Below, piece by piece: positions 8,345 to 16,577 of a stretch of DNA of 64,000 nt. Origin of the DNA: Methyloversatilis thermotolerans (lineage in GTDB: Bacteria > Pseudomonadota > Gammaproteobacteria > Burkholderiales > Rhodocyclaceae); the NCBI RefSeq assembly GCF_000372885.1, contig NZ_KB889967.1, forward strand, positions 3,908,060 through 3,972,059, written 5' to 3'. Position numbers and translations under genes: made by a program. Each line of letters opens with the position of its first letter. The first letter of the stretch is position 1. Below the pieces are notes generated by a model. That model worked only from the letters and a program-made list of their open reading frames with translations, did no database searches and was not told the origin of the DNA.

Positions 8345-8393
8345 ATTCTAGGCATGCGTTACTCGTTGTCAACGGTCGCCTGAACTTGTAACC
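8345..8393 (-). promoter_or_regulatory. Promoter of the OMF gene with overlapping putative TetR operator
   Basis: On the minus strand TTGACA (8372-8367) and TAGAAT (8350-8345) are separated by 16 nt, a strong sigma70 match. Inverted half-sites GTTAC (8358-8362) and GTAACC (8388-8393) flank the -35 region. The same GTTAC/GTAAC half-sites recur between tetR and the adaptor gene at 9063-9095. Overlap of promoter and shared half-sites suggests repression by the adjacent TetR protein. That part is inference. Confidence 0.6.
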
Positions 8394-8400
8394 TCGAACC

Positions 8401-9033
8401 ATGAGCGCATCCACCTCGACGCCGGACCTGCTGCCCAGCGGTCAGCGCGGTCCGGCCGAACATGAGCGCCGCGAACAGATCATTGCCGCGGCCGACCAGC
8501 ATTTCCGCCACTACGGCTACCAGAAGACCACGGTGGCCGATCTGGCGCGCGCCATCGGCGTATCCAGCGCCTATGTCTACCGCTTCTTCGAATCCAAGCA
8601 GGCGATCGGCGAGGCGGTCTGTTCGCTTACGCTGCAGGGGCTGCGCGAGCGGCTGATGGCGGTCGCCCGCGAGGAGACCACGGCGTCCGACCGTCTGCGC
8701 CGCTTCTACAAGGTGCTGTACGAACAGGGTTTCGAGCTGTTCTTCAACGAGCGGCGCCTGCACGACATCGTGGTGGCGGCAGTGGGCGAACGGTGGTCCT
8801 CGGTCGTGCGTCACAAGGCGGCGATCGCCGAGGCGCTGCAGATCATCGTGACCGAGGGCCGCGAGCGCGGCGAGTTCGAACGCAAGACGCCGCTGGACGA
8901 GGTGTGCCGCGCCATCTTCGTCACGCTGGCGCCGTTCTCGCACCCGGTTCTGCTGGAGCAGAATCCGCGCGAGCAGGTGGCTGACAACGCCACCGCGGTA
9001 TGCAATCTGGTGCTGCGCAGCCTCGCGCCCTGA
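8401..9033 (+). CDS. TetR-family transcriptional regulator
   Basis: A 210-residue regulator. The N-terminal HTH (residues about 18-65) has the TetR signature TVADLARAIGVSSAYVYRFF with the following ESK. The ligand-binding C-terminal half is variable, as expected. It lies between a divergent outer-membrane channel gene and a downstream adaptor-pump-SDR operon. The natural reading is a local repressor of both halves of this efflux system, relieved by a pump substrate. Half-site repeats GTTAC/GTAAC on both sides of the gene support this. The inducer is unknown. Confidence 0.92.
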   Translation: MSASTSTPDLLPSGQRGPAEHERREQIIAAADQHFRHYGYQKTTVADLARAIGVSSAYVYRFFESKQAIGEAVCSLTLQGLRERLMAVAREETTASDRLRRFYKVLYEQGFELFFNERRLHDIVVAAVGERWSSVVRHKAAIAEALQIIVTEGRERGEFERKTPLDEVCRAIFVTLAPFSHPVLLEQNPREQVADNATAVCNLVLRSLAP

Positions 9034-9062
9034 CACCGGGTATTTTCCGTGCGATGTTTTCA

Positions 9063-9095
9063 GGTTACTTATTGACTTATTCGTAACTCGTAACC
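9063..9095. promoter_or_regulatory. Putative TetR operator upstream of the adaptor gene
   Basis: GGTTAC (9063-9068) and GTAACC (9090-9095) form an inverted repeat, with an additional GTAAC at 9083-9087. The interval includes TTGACT (9072-9077), a possible -35 box, but the matching -10 is weak. The half-sites are the same as those in front of the divergent OMF gene. Confidence 0.5.
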
Positions 9096-9124
9096 AAACT
9101 GCGGTGACTTCATTGGAGTGTCCG

Positions 9125-10234
9125 ATGTCACCCCACCGTTCCGCATCGCCTGTCTGCATGCTGTTTCTGTCCAGTTGCGTGGCATTGTTGAGCACGGCCT
9201 GCTCGGCGCCTAAGGAGGATGATCCGCGCATCCGCCCGCCGCGAGTGGCGGTCATCACCGCGCAGGCCGCCGCCGACGGACCGCATCGCTACAGCGGCGT
9301 CATCGCAGCGCGTGTACAGGGCGATCTGTCCTTCCGTGTCACCGGCAAGGTGATCGAACGGCTGGTCGATACCGGTCAGGCGGTGCGGCGCGGCCAGGCG
9401 CTGATGAAGCTGGATGCGGCCGACCTCTCGCTCGCCCGCCAGGCTCAGGCCGCGGCGGTGGCTGCGGCGCGTGCCCGCGCGGTCCAGGCGCGCGCCGATC
9501 TGGCGCGTCTCGACGGACTGGTCGAGCAGGGCGCGATTTCGGCGCAGGCGCGCGATCTGGCGGTGGCCGCAGCGGACAGTGCACAGGCCACGCTGGAAGC
9601 GGCCGAAGCGCAGTGGCAGGTGAGCCGGAATGCCGCCGACTATGCGGTGCTGGTGGCCGATGCGGATGGCGTGGTGGTCGATACGCTGGCTGAACCGGGA
9701 CAGGTGGTGCGCGCAGGCGAACCGGTTCTGAGGCTCGCCCATGCCGGTCGCCGCGAAGTACTGGTACATCTGCCGGAAAACGTCCGGCCGCCGGTGGGCA
9801 CGAAGGCCGAGGTGGAACTGCCGGGACGTGAACCGGCGCGGCGCGTGGCGACGCTGCGCCTGCTGTCCGATGCGGCCGATGCGCGCAGCCGCACCTTCGA
9901 GGCGCGCTTCGTGCTCGACGGCGAGGCCGCCGCGCGCATTCCGCTCGGCAGCACGGTCACCCTCACTCTGCCGGTGGACGGCACACCACAGGTGCGGGTG
10001 CCGCTGTCCGCATTGCATGACGCGGGACAGGGCCCCGGCGTCTGGCTGCCGGATGCGCAAGGCGCGGTACATTTCCGTCCGGTCACCGTGCTTGCGCTGG
10101 GCGCGGAGCTGGCCACGCTCGGCGCCGGCCTGCAGCCGGGCGAGCGCATCGTCGCCATGGGTGCGCACCGGCTGCACGAAGGCATGACGGTGCGCGTCGA
10201 TGCCGCGCCCGCCATGACCGGAGCGGCGCGGTGA
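9125..10234 (+). CDS. RND efflux periplasmic adaptor lipoprotein (HlyD/MFP family)
   Basis: A 369-residue membrane-fusion protein. The N-terminal signal ends in lipobox STAC (residues around 20-23). Barrel-sandwich halves FRVTGKVIERLVDTGQ and VLVADADGVVVDTLAEPGQ flank a short Ala-rich hairpin. Beta-barrel and membrane-proximal domains follow. A GTG seven codons upstream is in frame, but the GGAG at 9115-9118 suits the ATG at 9125. Its stop overlaps the GTG start of the pump (GTGA), so adaptor and pump are translationally coupled. The role is to link the inner-membrane pump to the OMF encoded at 6851-8314. Confidence 0.93.
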   Translation: MSPHRSASPVCMLFLSSCVALLSTACSAPKEDDPRIRPPRVAVITAQAAADGPHRYSGVIAARVQGDLSFRVTGKVIERLVDTGQAVRRGQALMKLDAADLSLARQAQAAAVAAARARAVQARADLARLDGLVEQGAISAQARDLAVAAADSAQATLEAAEAQWQVSRNAADYAVLVADADGVVVDTLAEPGQVVRAGEPVLRLAHAGRREVLVHLPENVRPPVGTKAEVELPGREPARRVATLRLLSDAADARSRTFEARFVLDGEAAARIPLGSTVTLTLPVDGTPQVRVPLSALHDAGQGPGVWLPDAQGAVHFRPVTVLALGAELATLGAGLQPGERIVAMGAHRLHEGMTVRVDAAPAMTGAAR

Positions 10235-13200
10235 GCGGCTTCAATCTGTCGGCGCTGGCGGTGCGCGAGCGCGCACTCACGCTGTTCCTCATCATCGCGG
10301 TCGCGGTGTCGGGCTTGTATGCCTTTTTCCGTCTCGGTCGCGCCGAAGACCCGGCGTTCGCGATCAAGGTGATGACGCTGGCCGCCGCCTGGCCAGGCGC
10401 CACCGCGAAGGAAATGCAGGATCTGGTGGCCGAGCCGCTGGAGAAGCGCCTGCAGGAGCTGAAGTGGTTCGACCGCGTGGAAACCTTTACGCGACCCGGC
10501 CTCATGTTCTCGACGCTCACGCTGAAGGATTCCACGCCGCCTGCCGAGGTGCCGGAGCAGTTCTACCAGGCGCGCAAGAAAATGGGTGACGAGCTGCGCA
10601 AGCTGCCGGCCGGTGTGCTCGGCCCGTACATGAATGACGAATACTCCGACGTCAATTTCATGCTGTACGCGCTGAAGGCCAAGGATGTGCCGCAGCGTCT
10701 GCTGGTGCGCGAGGCCGAGCAGTTGCGCGAGCGCCTGCTGGCGGTGCCCGGTGTGAACAAGGTGAACATCATCGGCGAGCGGCCGCAGCGGGTGTTCGTC
10801 GATTTCGACCAGGCCAGGCTGGCGACGCTGGGCGTGGACGTGCGCGACATCTTCGAATCGCTGGTCCGGCAGAACGCGCTGACGCCGGCCGGCTCGGTGG
10901 GTGCCGACGGTCCGCGTGTCCACCTGCGGCTCGAGGGGGCTTATCGAGACGTCGATGCGCTGGCCGACACGCCGGTGCGCGCTGGCGGGCGCCTGCTGCG
11001 CCTGGGCGATATCGCAGAGGTGAAGCGCAGCTACGAAGATCCCGCCAGCTTCCTGATCCGCCATAACGGCGAACCGGCCCTGCTGATCGGCGTGGTGATG
11101 AAACAGGGCTGGAACGGTCTGGAACTCGGACGCGCGCTGGCACGCGAGTTCGATACCTTGCGCGACGAATTGCCGCTCGGGCTGTCGCTCGAGCAGGTGA
11201 CCGACCAATCGGTCAACATTTCGCAGGCGATCGACGAATTCATGCTCAAGTTCGTGGTTGCGCTGGCGGTGGTGATGGGGGTGAGCTTCGTCGCGCTGGG
11301 CTGGCGCGAGGGCATCGTGGTGGCGCTGGCGGTGCCGCTCACGCTGTCGGCGGTGTTCATCATCATGCTGGCCACCCATCGCGAATTCGACCGCATATCG
11401 CTGGGTGCGCTCATCCTGTCACTCGGGCTGCTGGTGGACGACGCCATCATCGCCATCGAAATGATGGTGGTGAAGATGGAAGAGGGTTTCGATCGCGTGA
11501 AGGCGGCGGCCTGGGCGTGGACCGTGACCGCGGCGCCCATGCTGTCCGGTACGTTGGTGACCGTGATCGGACTGATGCCGGTGGGTTTTGCCGCATCGAG
11601 CGCAGGCGAGTACGCCGGCAACATTTTCTGGATTGTCGCCTTTTCGCTGATCGCGTCCTGGTTCGTGGCGGTGGTGTTCACGCCCTGGCTGGGCGTGCAT
11701 CTGCTGCCGGCCATACCGCCGGTGAGCGGCGGCGCAGCGGCCTTGTACGACACGCCCCGCTACCGCAGGTTGCGGGCGCTGATCACCCGCTGTGTCCGTC
11801 ATCGCGGTGTGGTGGCGCTTCTTGTGCTGCTCGCCTTCATTGCTTCCGTTCTGGGCATGTCGGTCGTGAAGAAGCAGTTCTTCCCGGTGTCGGAGCGGCC
11901 GGAACTCATCGTCGAGCTGCGCATGCCGCCCGGTTCCGATATCGCGGTGACCGACCGCGCGGTGGCGCTGGTCGAAGACTGGCTGAAGCAGCAGCCCGAG
12001 GCGCGCGAGGTCACTGCCTACATCGGTCAGGGTGCGCCGCGCTTCTTCTTCTCGCTGTCGCAGGAATTGCCCAATCCGGCGTTCGCGAAAATCATCGTGC
12101 TCACCCCCGGACCGCAGCAGCGCGAGGCGCTCAAGCGGCGTCTGCGCGAGCGCATCGCCGACGGACTGGCGCCGCAGGCGCACGTCCGGGTGACGCAGCT
12201 TCTGTTCGGTCCGCCGGTGCTGTTTCCGATCAACTGGCGCATCAGCGGCCCGGATCCGCTCGTGCTGCGCGACATCGGACACCGCGTGGAGGACGTGCTG
12301 CGAGCGCATCCGGATGTGCGCGATGTGAATCACGACTGGGGCGGACGCAGCGAGGTTCTGCGCGTGCGGCTCGACCAGGGTCGCCTGCGGCAGATCGGTC
12401 TCACCCCCGCGGAGGCGGCGCAGCAACTGCAGTTCCTGCTCGAAGGCGTGCCATTGACCGAAATGCGCGAGGATCTGCGTGCGGTGACGGTGACTGCGCG
12501 CAGTACCGGCTGGGACCGTCACGATCCGTCGGCGATCGCCGCGCTGTCGCTGGTGACGTCGGACGGACGGCGCATTCCGCTGGAACAGCTCGGCGAAGTG
12601 GTGAGCGAGGCGGAAGAGCCGATACTGCATCGTCGCAACCGGCACCCTACGCTGCAGGTGCGGGCGGACATCGCCGACCACCGCCAGCCCAACGATGTGT
12701 CGGTCGAGATCGACCATGCGCTGGCCGATCTGCGTGCCGGCCTGCCGCCGGGCTACCGCATCGACACCGCCGGTGCGATCGAGGAGAGCACGCACGCGAA
12801 CCAGGCGCTGGCGGCGGTGTTTCCACTCATGCTGCTGCTCATGCTGACGGTGATCATGCTGCAGGTGCGCTCGTTCGCAATGATGGGCATGGTATTCATG
12901 ACCGCGCCGCTGGGCCTGGTCGGCGCGGTGCCCATCCTGCTGCTGGCCGACCAGCCCTTCGGCTTCAACGCGATACTGGGGCTGATCGGTCTGGCCGGCA
13001 TCCTGATGCGCAACACGCTGATCCTGGTCGGCCAGATCGAAGCCAATCTCGCCGCCGGCATGGATCGCCATCACGCGGTGATCGAAGCCACGGTGCAGCG
13101 TGCCCGTCCGGTGCTGCTCACCTCGATCGCGGCGGTGCTCGCCTTCATCCCGCTCACCTTCTCCTCCTTCTGGGGCGCACTGGCCTATACGCTGATCGGC

Positions 13201-13329
13201 GGTACCGCGGTGGGTACCGTGCTCACCCTGCTGTTCCTGCCAGCGCTGTACGCGCTTTGCTTCCGCATACGTCCGCCGATGGCCGGCGATGCGCCAGTTT
13301 CTTCCGCAGCACCCTCCACAACGATATGA
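10231..13329 (+). CDS. RND multidrug efflux pump, inner-membrane permease
   Basis: A 1032-residue AcrB-like proton/drug antiporter with 12 expected TM helices and two large periplasmic loops. The TM4 proton-relay pair is D403/D404 in GLLVDDAIIAIE. The N-terminal pattern LGRAEDPAFAIKVMTL and PLEKRLQELKWFDRVET resembles the TriC/MexK-like branch of pumps rather than classical AcrB, so the substrate is uncertain. It begins with GTG overlapping the adaptor stop, and its own stop overlaps the SDR start (ATGA at 13326-13329). Expression is probably controlled by the TetR protein encoded upstream. Confidence 0.94.
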   Translation: MSGFNLSALAVRERALTLFLIIAVAVSGLYAFFRLGRAEDPAFAIKVMTLAAAWPGATAKEMQDLVAEPLEKRLQELKWFDRVETFTRPGLMFSTLTLKDSTPPAEVPEQFYQARKKMGDELRKLPAGVLGPYMNDEYSDVNFMLYALKAKDVPQRLLVREAEQLRERLLAVPGVNKVNIIGERPQRVFVDFDQARLATLGVDVRDIFESLVRQNALTPAGSVGADGPRVHLRLEGAYRDVDALADTPVRAGGRLLRLGDIAEVKRSYEDPASFLIRHNGEPALLIGVVMKQGWNGLELGRALAREFDTLRDELPLGLSLEQVTDQSVNISQAIDEFMLKFVVALAVVMGVSFVALGWREGIVVALAVPLTLSAVFIIMLATHREFDRISLGALILSLGLLVDDAIIAIEMMVVKMEEGFDRVKAAAWAWTVTAAPMLSGTLVTVIGLMPVGFAASSAGEYAGNIFWIVAFSLIASWFVAVVFTPWLGVHLLPAIPPVSGGAAALYDTPRYRRLRALITRCVRHRGVVALLVLLAFIASVLGMSVVKKQFFPVSERPELIVELRMPPGSDIAVTDRAVALVEDWLKQQPEAREVTAYIGQGAPRFFFSLSQELPNPAFAKIIVLTPGPQQREALKRRLRERIADGLAPQAHVRVTQLLFGPPVLFPINWRISGPDPLVLRDIGHRVEDVLRAHPDVRDVNHDWGGRSEVLRVRLDQGRLRQIGLTPAEAAQQLQFLLEGVPLTEMREDLRAVTVTARSTGWDRHDPSAIAALSLVTSDGRRIPLEQLGEVVSEAEEPILHRRNRHPTLQVRADIADHRQPNDVSVEIDHALADLRAGLPPGYRIDTAGAIEESTHANQALAAVFPLMLLLMLTVIMLQVRSFAMMGMVFMTAPLGLVGAVPILLLADQPFGFNAILGLIGLAGILMRNTLILVGQIEANLAAGMDRHHAVIEATVQRARPVLLTSIAAVLAFIPLTFSSFWGALAYTLIGGTAVGTVLTLLFLPALYALCFRIRPPMAGDAPVSSAAPSTTI

Positions 13330-14114
13330 CTACTGTGCACAACGCGGGCCGCTGGGCCCTGATCACCGGCGCCTCCGGCGGACTGGGTGTCGAATTTGCA
13401 CGCCTGCTTGCGCCGGCCGGCATGAATCTGGTGCTGGTCGCGCGGCAGCGCGAGCCGATGCAGGCGCTGGCCGACGAGCTGTCCGCACGTCACGGGGTGA
13501 AGGTGCATGTGGTCGTGATGGACCTGTCGGAACAGGGGGCGGCACAGGCCTTGAAACAGCAGGCAGACGCGCTGGGCGTGCGCGTGCATACGCTCATCAA
13601 CAATGCGGGATCCGGTGTGCACGGGCGTTTCGTGACTGCCGAACCGCAGCGCCTGTCGCGCATGCTGCAGCTCAATGTGGCCAGTCTGTCCGAACTGACC
13701 CGGTTGTATGCCGAGGATATGGCGGGATCCGGCGGCGGGCGCATCCTTCTCGTGGCCAGCCTGCTCGGCTTCATGGCGGCGCCCGAATACGCGGCGTATG
13801 CAGCCAGCAAGGCATTCGTGCTGCAGTTCGGCGAAGCGCTGCACGACGAACTGGCAGCCAGTGGCGTACATGTCACCGTGCTGGCGCCGGGACTGACGGA
13901 TACCGGCTTCACCTCCGCCGCCGGGCACCGGGTGTCGGCCACGCTCAGGCTTACGCTGATGAAGCCGCGGCCGGTGGCCGAAGCAGGACTGAATGGACTG
14001 GATGCCAATCGCGCGCTGGTCGTGCCGGGCCTGTTCAACAAGCTGTCGGTGTTTGCGGCCCGGCTCACCCCGCGCGCCATGCAGCGTCGCATCATGGAGG
14101 CCTTGCTCGCCTGA
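13326..14114 (+). CDS. Short-chain dehydrogenase/reductase (SDR)
   Basis: A 262-residue classical SDR. The cofactor motif TGASGGLG is near residue 15, NNAG near 93, the catalytic Ser in VASLLGF, and the YAASK Tyr-Lys pair around 160. The C-terminal region is longer than in minimal SDRs and slightly basic. The ATG overlaps the pump stop by 4 nt, so it is co-translated with an efflux pump, an uncommon partner. It might modify the pumped compound or a precursor, but the substrate is not deducible. Tail-to-tail with alkB, 8 nt apart. Confidence 0.92.
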   Translation: MTTVHNAGRWALITGASGGLGVEFARLLAPAGMNLVLVARQREPMQALADELSARHGVKVHVVVMDLSEQGAAQALKQQADALGVRVHTLINNAGSGVHGRFVTAEPQRLSRMLQLNVASLSELTRLYAEDMAGSGGGRILLVASLLGFMAAPEYAAYAASKAFVLQFGEALHDELAASGVHVTVLAPGLTDTGFTSAAGHRVSATLRLTLMKPRPVAEAGLNGLDANRALVVPGLFNKLSVFAARLTPRAMQRRIMEALLA

Positions 14115-14122
14115 AGGCGCCG

Positions 14123-14767
14123 CTAGCCTGCCCGGCGGAAGGTGAGGTTGATGCGGCAGTCGCCGGTGAGCGGATGCGTGGCGGCGAGCAGCGGCAGTAC
14201 ACCGTGGAAGTTGAGCCGCGACGGACCGCCCCAGACCACCACATCGCCATGCGTGAGCCGCAGTCGCGCGATGCGGTCGCTGCGGCGGGCGCCGCCGAAC
14301 ACGAACACGGCCGGGATGCCGAGCGACACCGACACGATGGGCCAGGCATGGCTGCGTTCGTGCCGGTCCTGGTGCAGCGTGAGCCGTGCGCCCGGCGCAT
14401 AGCGGTTGATCAGGCAGGTATCGGGCTCGAAACGAGGATAGCCGGCGGCCTCGGCCGCTGCCGCGGCGAGCGATCGCAGTGCTGTCGGCATGTCGGGCCA
14501 TGGGCGGCTGTTCAGGGGATCCAGCGCTGTGTAGCGATAGCCGTTGTCGTCGGAATGCCAGCCCAGGCTGCCACAACTGGTCGTCGCCACCGACATCGCA
14601 TGTCCGCCGGGCGTCACCAGGTGGCGGAACGGACTCAGGGCTGACACCGCCGCCACGCCACGCAGCACATCTGCGGCGCAGGTACGGGCATGTCCGCGCA
14701 GCAGCACCGCGCCCGGCGCCAGCGGCTGCGCGCCCGCTTCGCGTTCCTGCGCGTCGAACAGATCCAC
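14123..14767 (-). CDS. alkB: DNA/RNA alkylation repair dioxygenase AlkB
   Basis: A 214-residue Fe(II)/2-oxoglutarate enzyme that removes methyl groups from 1-methyladenine and 3-methylcytosine. The whole E. coli AlkB framework is visible: VTPGGHAMSVA, CLINRYAPGARLTLHQDR with the H-x-D iron motif, IVSVSLGIPAVF, GDVVVWGG, and the closing CRINLTFRRAG with the 2OG-binding arginines. The start is a GTG (VDLFDAQE matches E. coli MLDLFADAE) with GAGGCGGG just before it. Longer upstream readings run through the ada-like gene in another frame. It is 8 nt downstream of the ada-like gene, as in a classic adaptive-response pair. Confidence 0.95.
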   Translation of the reverse strand: MDLFDAQEREAGAQPLAPGAVLLRGHARTCAADVLRGVAAVSALSPFRHLVTPGGHAMSVATTSCGSLGWHSDDNGYRYTALDPLNSRPWPDMPTALRSLAAAAAEAAGYPRFEPDTCLINRYAPGARLTLHQDRHERSHAWPIVSVSLGIPAVFVFGGARRSDRIARLRLTHGDVVVWGGPSRLNFHGVLPLLAATHPLTGDCRINLTFRRAG

Positions 14768-14775
14768 GCCCCGCC

Positions 14776-15675
14776 TCAGTCCTGTCCGGTCCCGGCGTCC
14801 CCGGCGGGCGCCTCGCGCTCGATCAGCGCCTGCTTGCGCGCCACGCCCCAGCGATAGCCGGCCAGTCCGCCATCGCTGCGTACGACGCGGTGGCAGGGCA
14901 CCGCGACCGCCAGTTCGTTGGCTGCGCAGGCGGCCGCGACCGCGCGTACGGCGCGCGGGGCGCCGATGCGTTCGGCCAGTTCGCGGTAGCTGAGTGTGCA
15001 TCCGGGCGGGATGGCCTGCAGCGCGATCCATACGCGGCGCTGGAAGGCGGTGCCACGCAGGTCCAGCGGCAGGTCGTGGCCCATGCCCGGTGCTTCCACC
15101 AGTGCAATGACGCGTGCCACCAGGTGATCGAAGCCGGAGTCGCCGGCGATCAGGCGCGCCCGCGCGAAACGTTGCTGGAGAGCGGAGGCCAGCGCATCGG
15201 GATCGTCGCCGAGCGCGATCGCGCAGATGCCGCGTTCACCTGCCGCCACCAGCAGGGCACCCAGCGAAGTGCCGGCAATCGCGAAGCGGACGTCGCTGCC
15301 CTCTCCGCCGGCCCGGTAGCGCGACGGCGTCATGCCCAGATCGTTGCCTTCGTACAGACGGCTGCTTGAGCCATAGCCGGCGTCGTGCATCGCGTCGGTC
15401 ACGCTTGCGCCCGCGGCCAGCGCGCTGCGCAGCTTTTCCGCGCGCCGGGCGCGCGCCCAGGCGTGTGGCGTCAGTCCGGTCTGGGCGACGAACAGACGGT
15501 GCAGATGGAAGCGGCTCATGCCGGCGTGGGCCGCCAGCGCCGCGAGCGAGGGCGGCGACTCGGCGGCGTCGATGAGCCGGCACAGCCGGGCCACCAGCGC
15601 GGCAGCACGGGCAGCGGGAGGGTGCGGGGGCATGAGTGCGTGGGCGGGAAGACGATGACCGGAATGCTGCCGCAT
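14776..15675 (-). CDS. Ada-like protein: AraC-type HTH plus O6-methylguanine-DNA methyltransferase
   Basis: A 299-residue fusion. Residues about 25-115 form an AraC-type HTH (MSRFHLHRLFVAQTGLTP...GYGSSSRLYEG). Residues about 125-290 form the methyltransferase domain with RGTAFQRRVWIALQAIPPG and the active-site PCHRVV. The N-terminal zinc methylphosphotriester domain of full-length Ada (with its Cys38 sensor) is absent, so methylation sensing must differ or be missing. The first ATG is used; an ATG at 15633 (MPPHPPAA) would also keep both domains. The gene lies between fpr (34 nt upstream) and alkB (8 nt downstream), all on the minus strand. Confidence 0.9.
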   Translation of the reverse strand: MRQHSGHRLPAHALMPPHPPAARAAALVARLCRLIDAAESPPSLAALAAHAGMSRFHLHRLFVAQTGLTPHAWARARRAEKLRSALAAGASVTDAMHDAGYGSSSRLYEGNDLGMTPSRYRAGGEGSDVRFAIAGTSLGALLVAAGERGICAIALGDDPDALASALQQRFARARLIAGDSGFDHLVARVIALVEAPGMGHDLPLDLRGTAFQRRVWIALQAIPPGCTLSYRELAERIGAPRAVRAVAAACAANELAVAVPCHRVVRSDGGLAGYRWGVARKQALIEREAPAGDAGTGQD

Positions 15676-15709
15676 CCGGCTGCGATGCGCACTCCGATTG
15701 TTGCGCTGG

Positions 15710-16483
15710 CTACCAGTACTTCTCGAACAGCATGCTGCCGGGACTGGCGCGCCGGCACGGCGTGAAGCCGCGTTCGCCGAGCAGGCGACGCATGTCCGCG
15801 GTGAAATCGGGATGGCCGCACACCATGACCCGGCTGCTGTCGGGGGTCAAGGCGACACCGGCCATGTCTTGCAGTGACCCGTCCGCGATCAGCGCGGGAA
15901 TGCGCGCCGATGGCAGGCCGGGCACCGTGTCGCGGGTCACCACCGGAATGTAGGTCAGACCTTGCGGCGCGCTGGCCACCGCCTGTTCGATTTCCGTGCG
16001 ATAGGCCAGGTCATCGCGGTGGCGCACGCTGTGCACGAGGATGACGCGCGCGAAAGCGTGGAGTGCGCCCGGCGTGCGCAGCAGCGAAACATAGGGACCC
16101 AGGCCGGTGCCGGTGGCCAGCATCCACAGCGTGCCGCCGGGCAGCAACTGGCGGGCGATGAAGAAGCCGTAGGCGGCCGGGTCGAGCAGCACGGGCTGAC
16201 CGATTGCGAGCTGGTCGAGCTGTTGCGTGAACGGGCCGCCCGCCACCCTTACCACGAGGAATTCCAGCGCCGCATCGTCAGGCGCCGACACGATGGAATA
16301 CGGCCGCCACAGCACGCTGCCGTCGGGCTGTTCAAGGCCCAGCCGCGCGTAGTGACCCGGCTCGAAGCGGAAGTCGGCAGGGCGGCTGATGCGCAGCGAC
16401 CACAGTGTGTCGGTCCAGTTCGTGCGCATGAGCAACGATTCGTGCGTGGCGCGATCCGCCGCGCCGGCGGCCTTGCTGTCCAT
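15710..16483 (-). CDS. fpr: Ferredoxin/flavodoxin--NADP+ reductase, bacterial Fpr type
   Basis: A 257-residue FAD enzyme, plant-type FNR superfamily, bacterial subclass. FAD motif RPYSIVSAP is near residue 60, NADP motif MLATGTGLGPYVSLL near 115, VMVCGHPDF near 215, and the C-terminal FEKYW carries the aromatic residue usual for this subclass. The ATG at 16483 has a good SD (GGGAGATC). That SD is part of a perfect 17-nt palindrome at 16491-16507, so translation may be modulated. It is unrelated in sequence to the adrenodoxin-type reductase at 469-1869. Fpr proteins commonly serve oxidative stress and Fe-S repair. Confidence 0.92.
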   Translation of the reverse strand: MDSKAAGAADRATHESLLMRTNWTDTLWSLRISRPADFRFEPGHYARLGLEQPDGSVLWRPYSIVSAPDDAALEFLVVRVAGGPFTQQLDQLAIGQPVLLDPAAYGFFIARQLLPGGTLWMLATGTGLGPYVSLLRTPGALHAFARVILVHSVRHRDDLAYRTEIEQAVASAPQGLTYIPVVTRDTVPGLPSARIPALIADGSLQDMAGVALTPDSSRVMVCGHPDFTADMRRLLGERGFTPCRRASPGSMLFEKYW

Positions 16484-16490
16484 GATGATC

Positions 16491-16507
16491 TCCCTTCCGG
16501 GAAGGGA
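16491..16507 (-). promoter_or_regulatory. Palindrome overlapping the fpr ribosome-binding site
   Basis: TCCCTTCC-G-GGAAGGGA is a perfect inverted repeat placed immediately upstream of the fpr start. On the fpr strand its right arm supplies the Shine-Dalgarno. As RNA the outer 6 bp could form a hairpin with a 5-nt loop that masks the SD. As DNA it could be an operator. Which role, if either, cannot be decided from sequence. Confidence 0.45.
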
Positions 16508-16577
16508 CCGCGCCAGCCGTATGAGGGTTCCTGGACTGGGGGCATGGATGGCGGCACCATCCACGCCCGCGATGCGA

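Noticed and set aside
14123-15031. AlkB starting at 15031
   Set aside because: The upstream 88 residues are low-complexity Arg/Gly and overlap the ada-like gene; homology to AlkB begins at the GTG at 14767.
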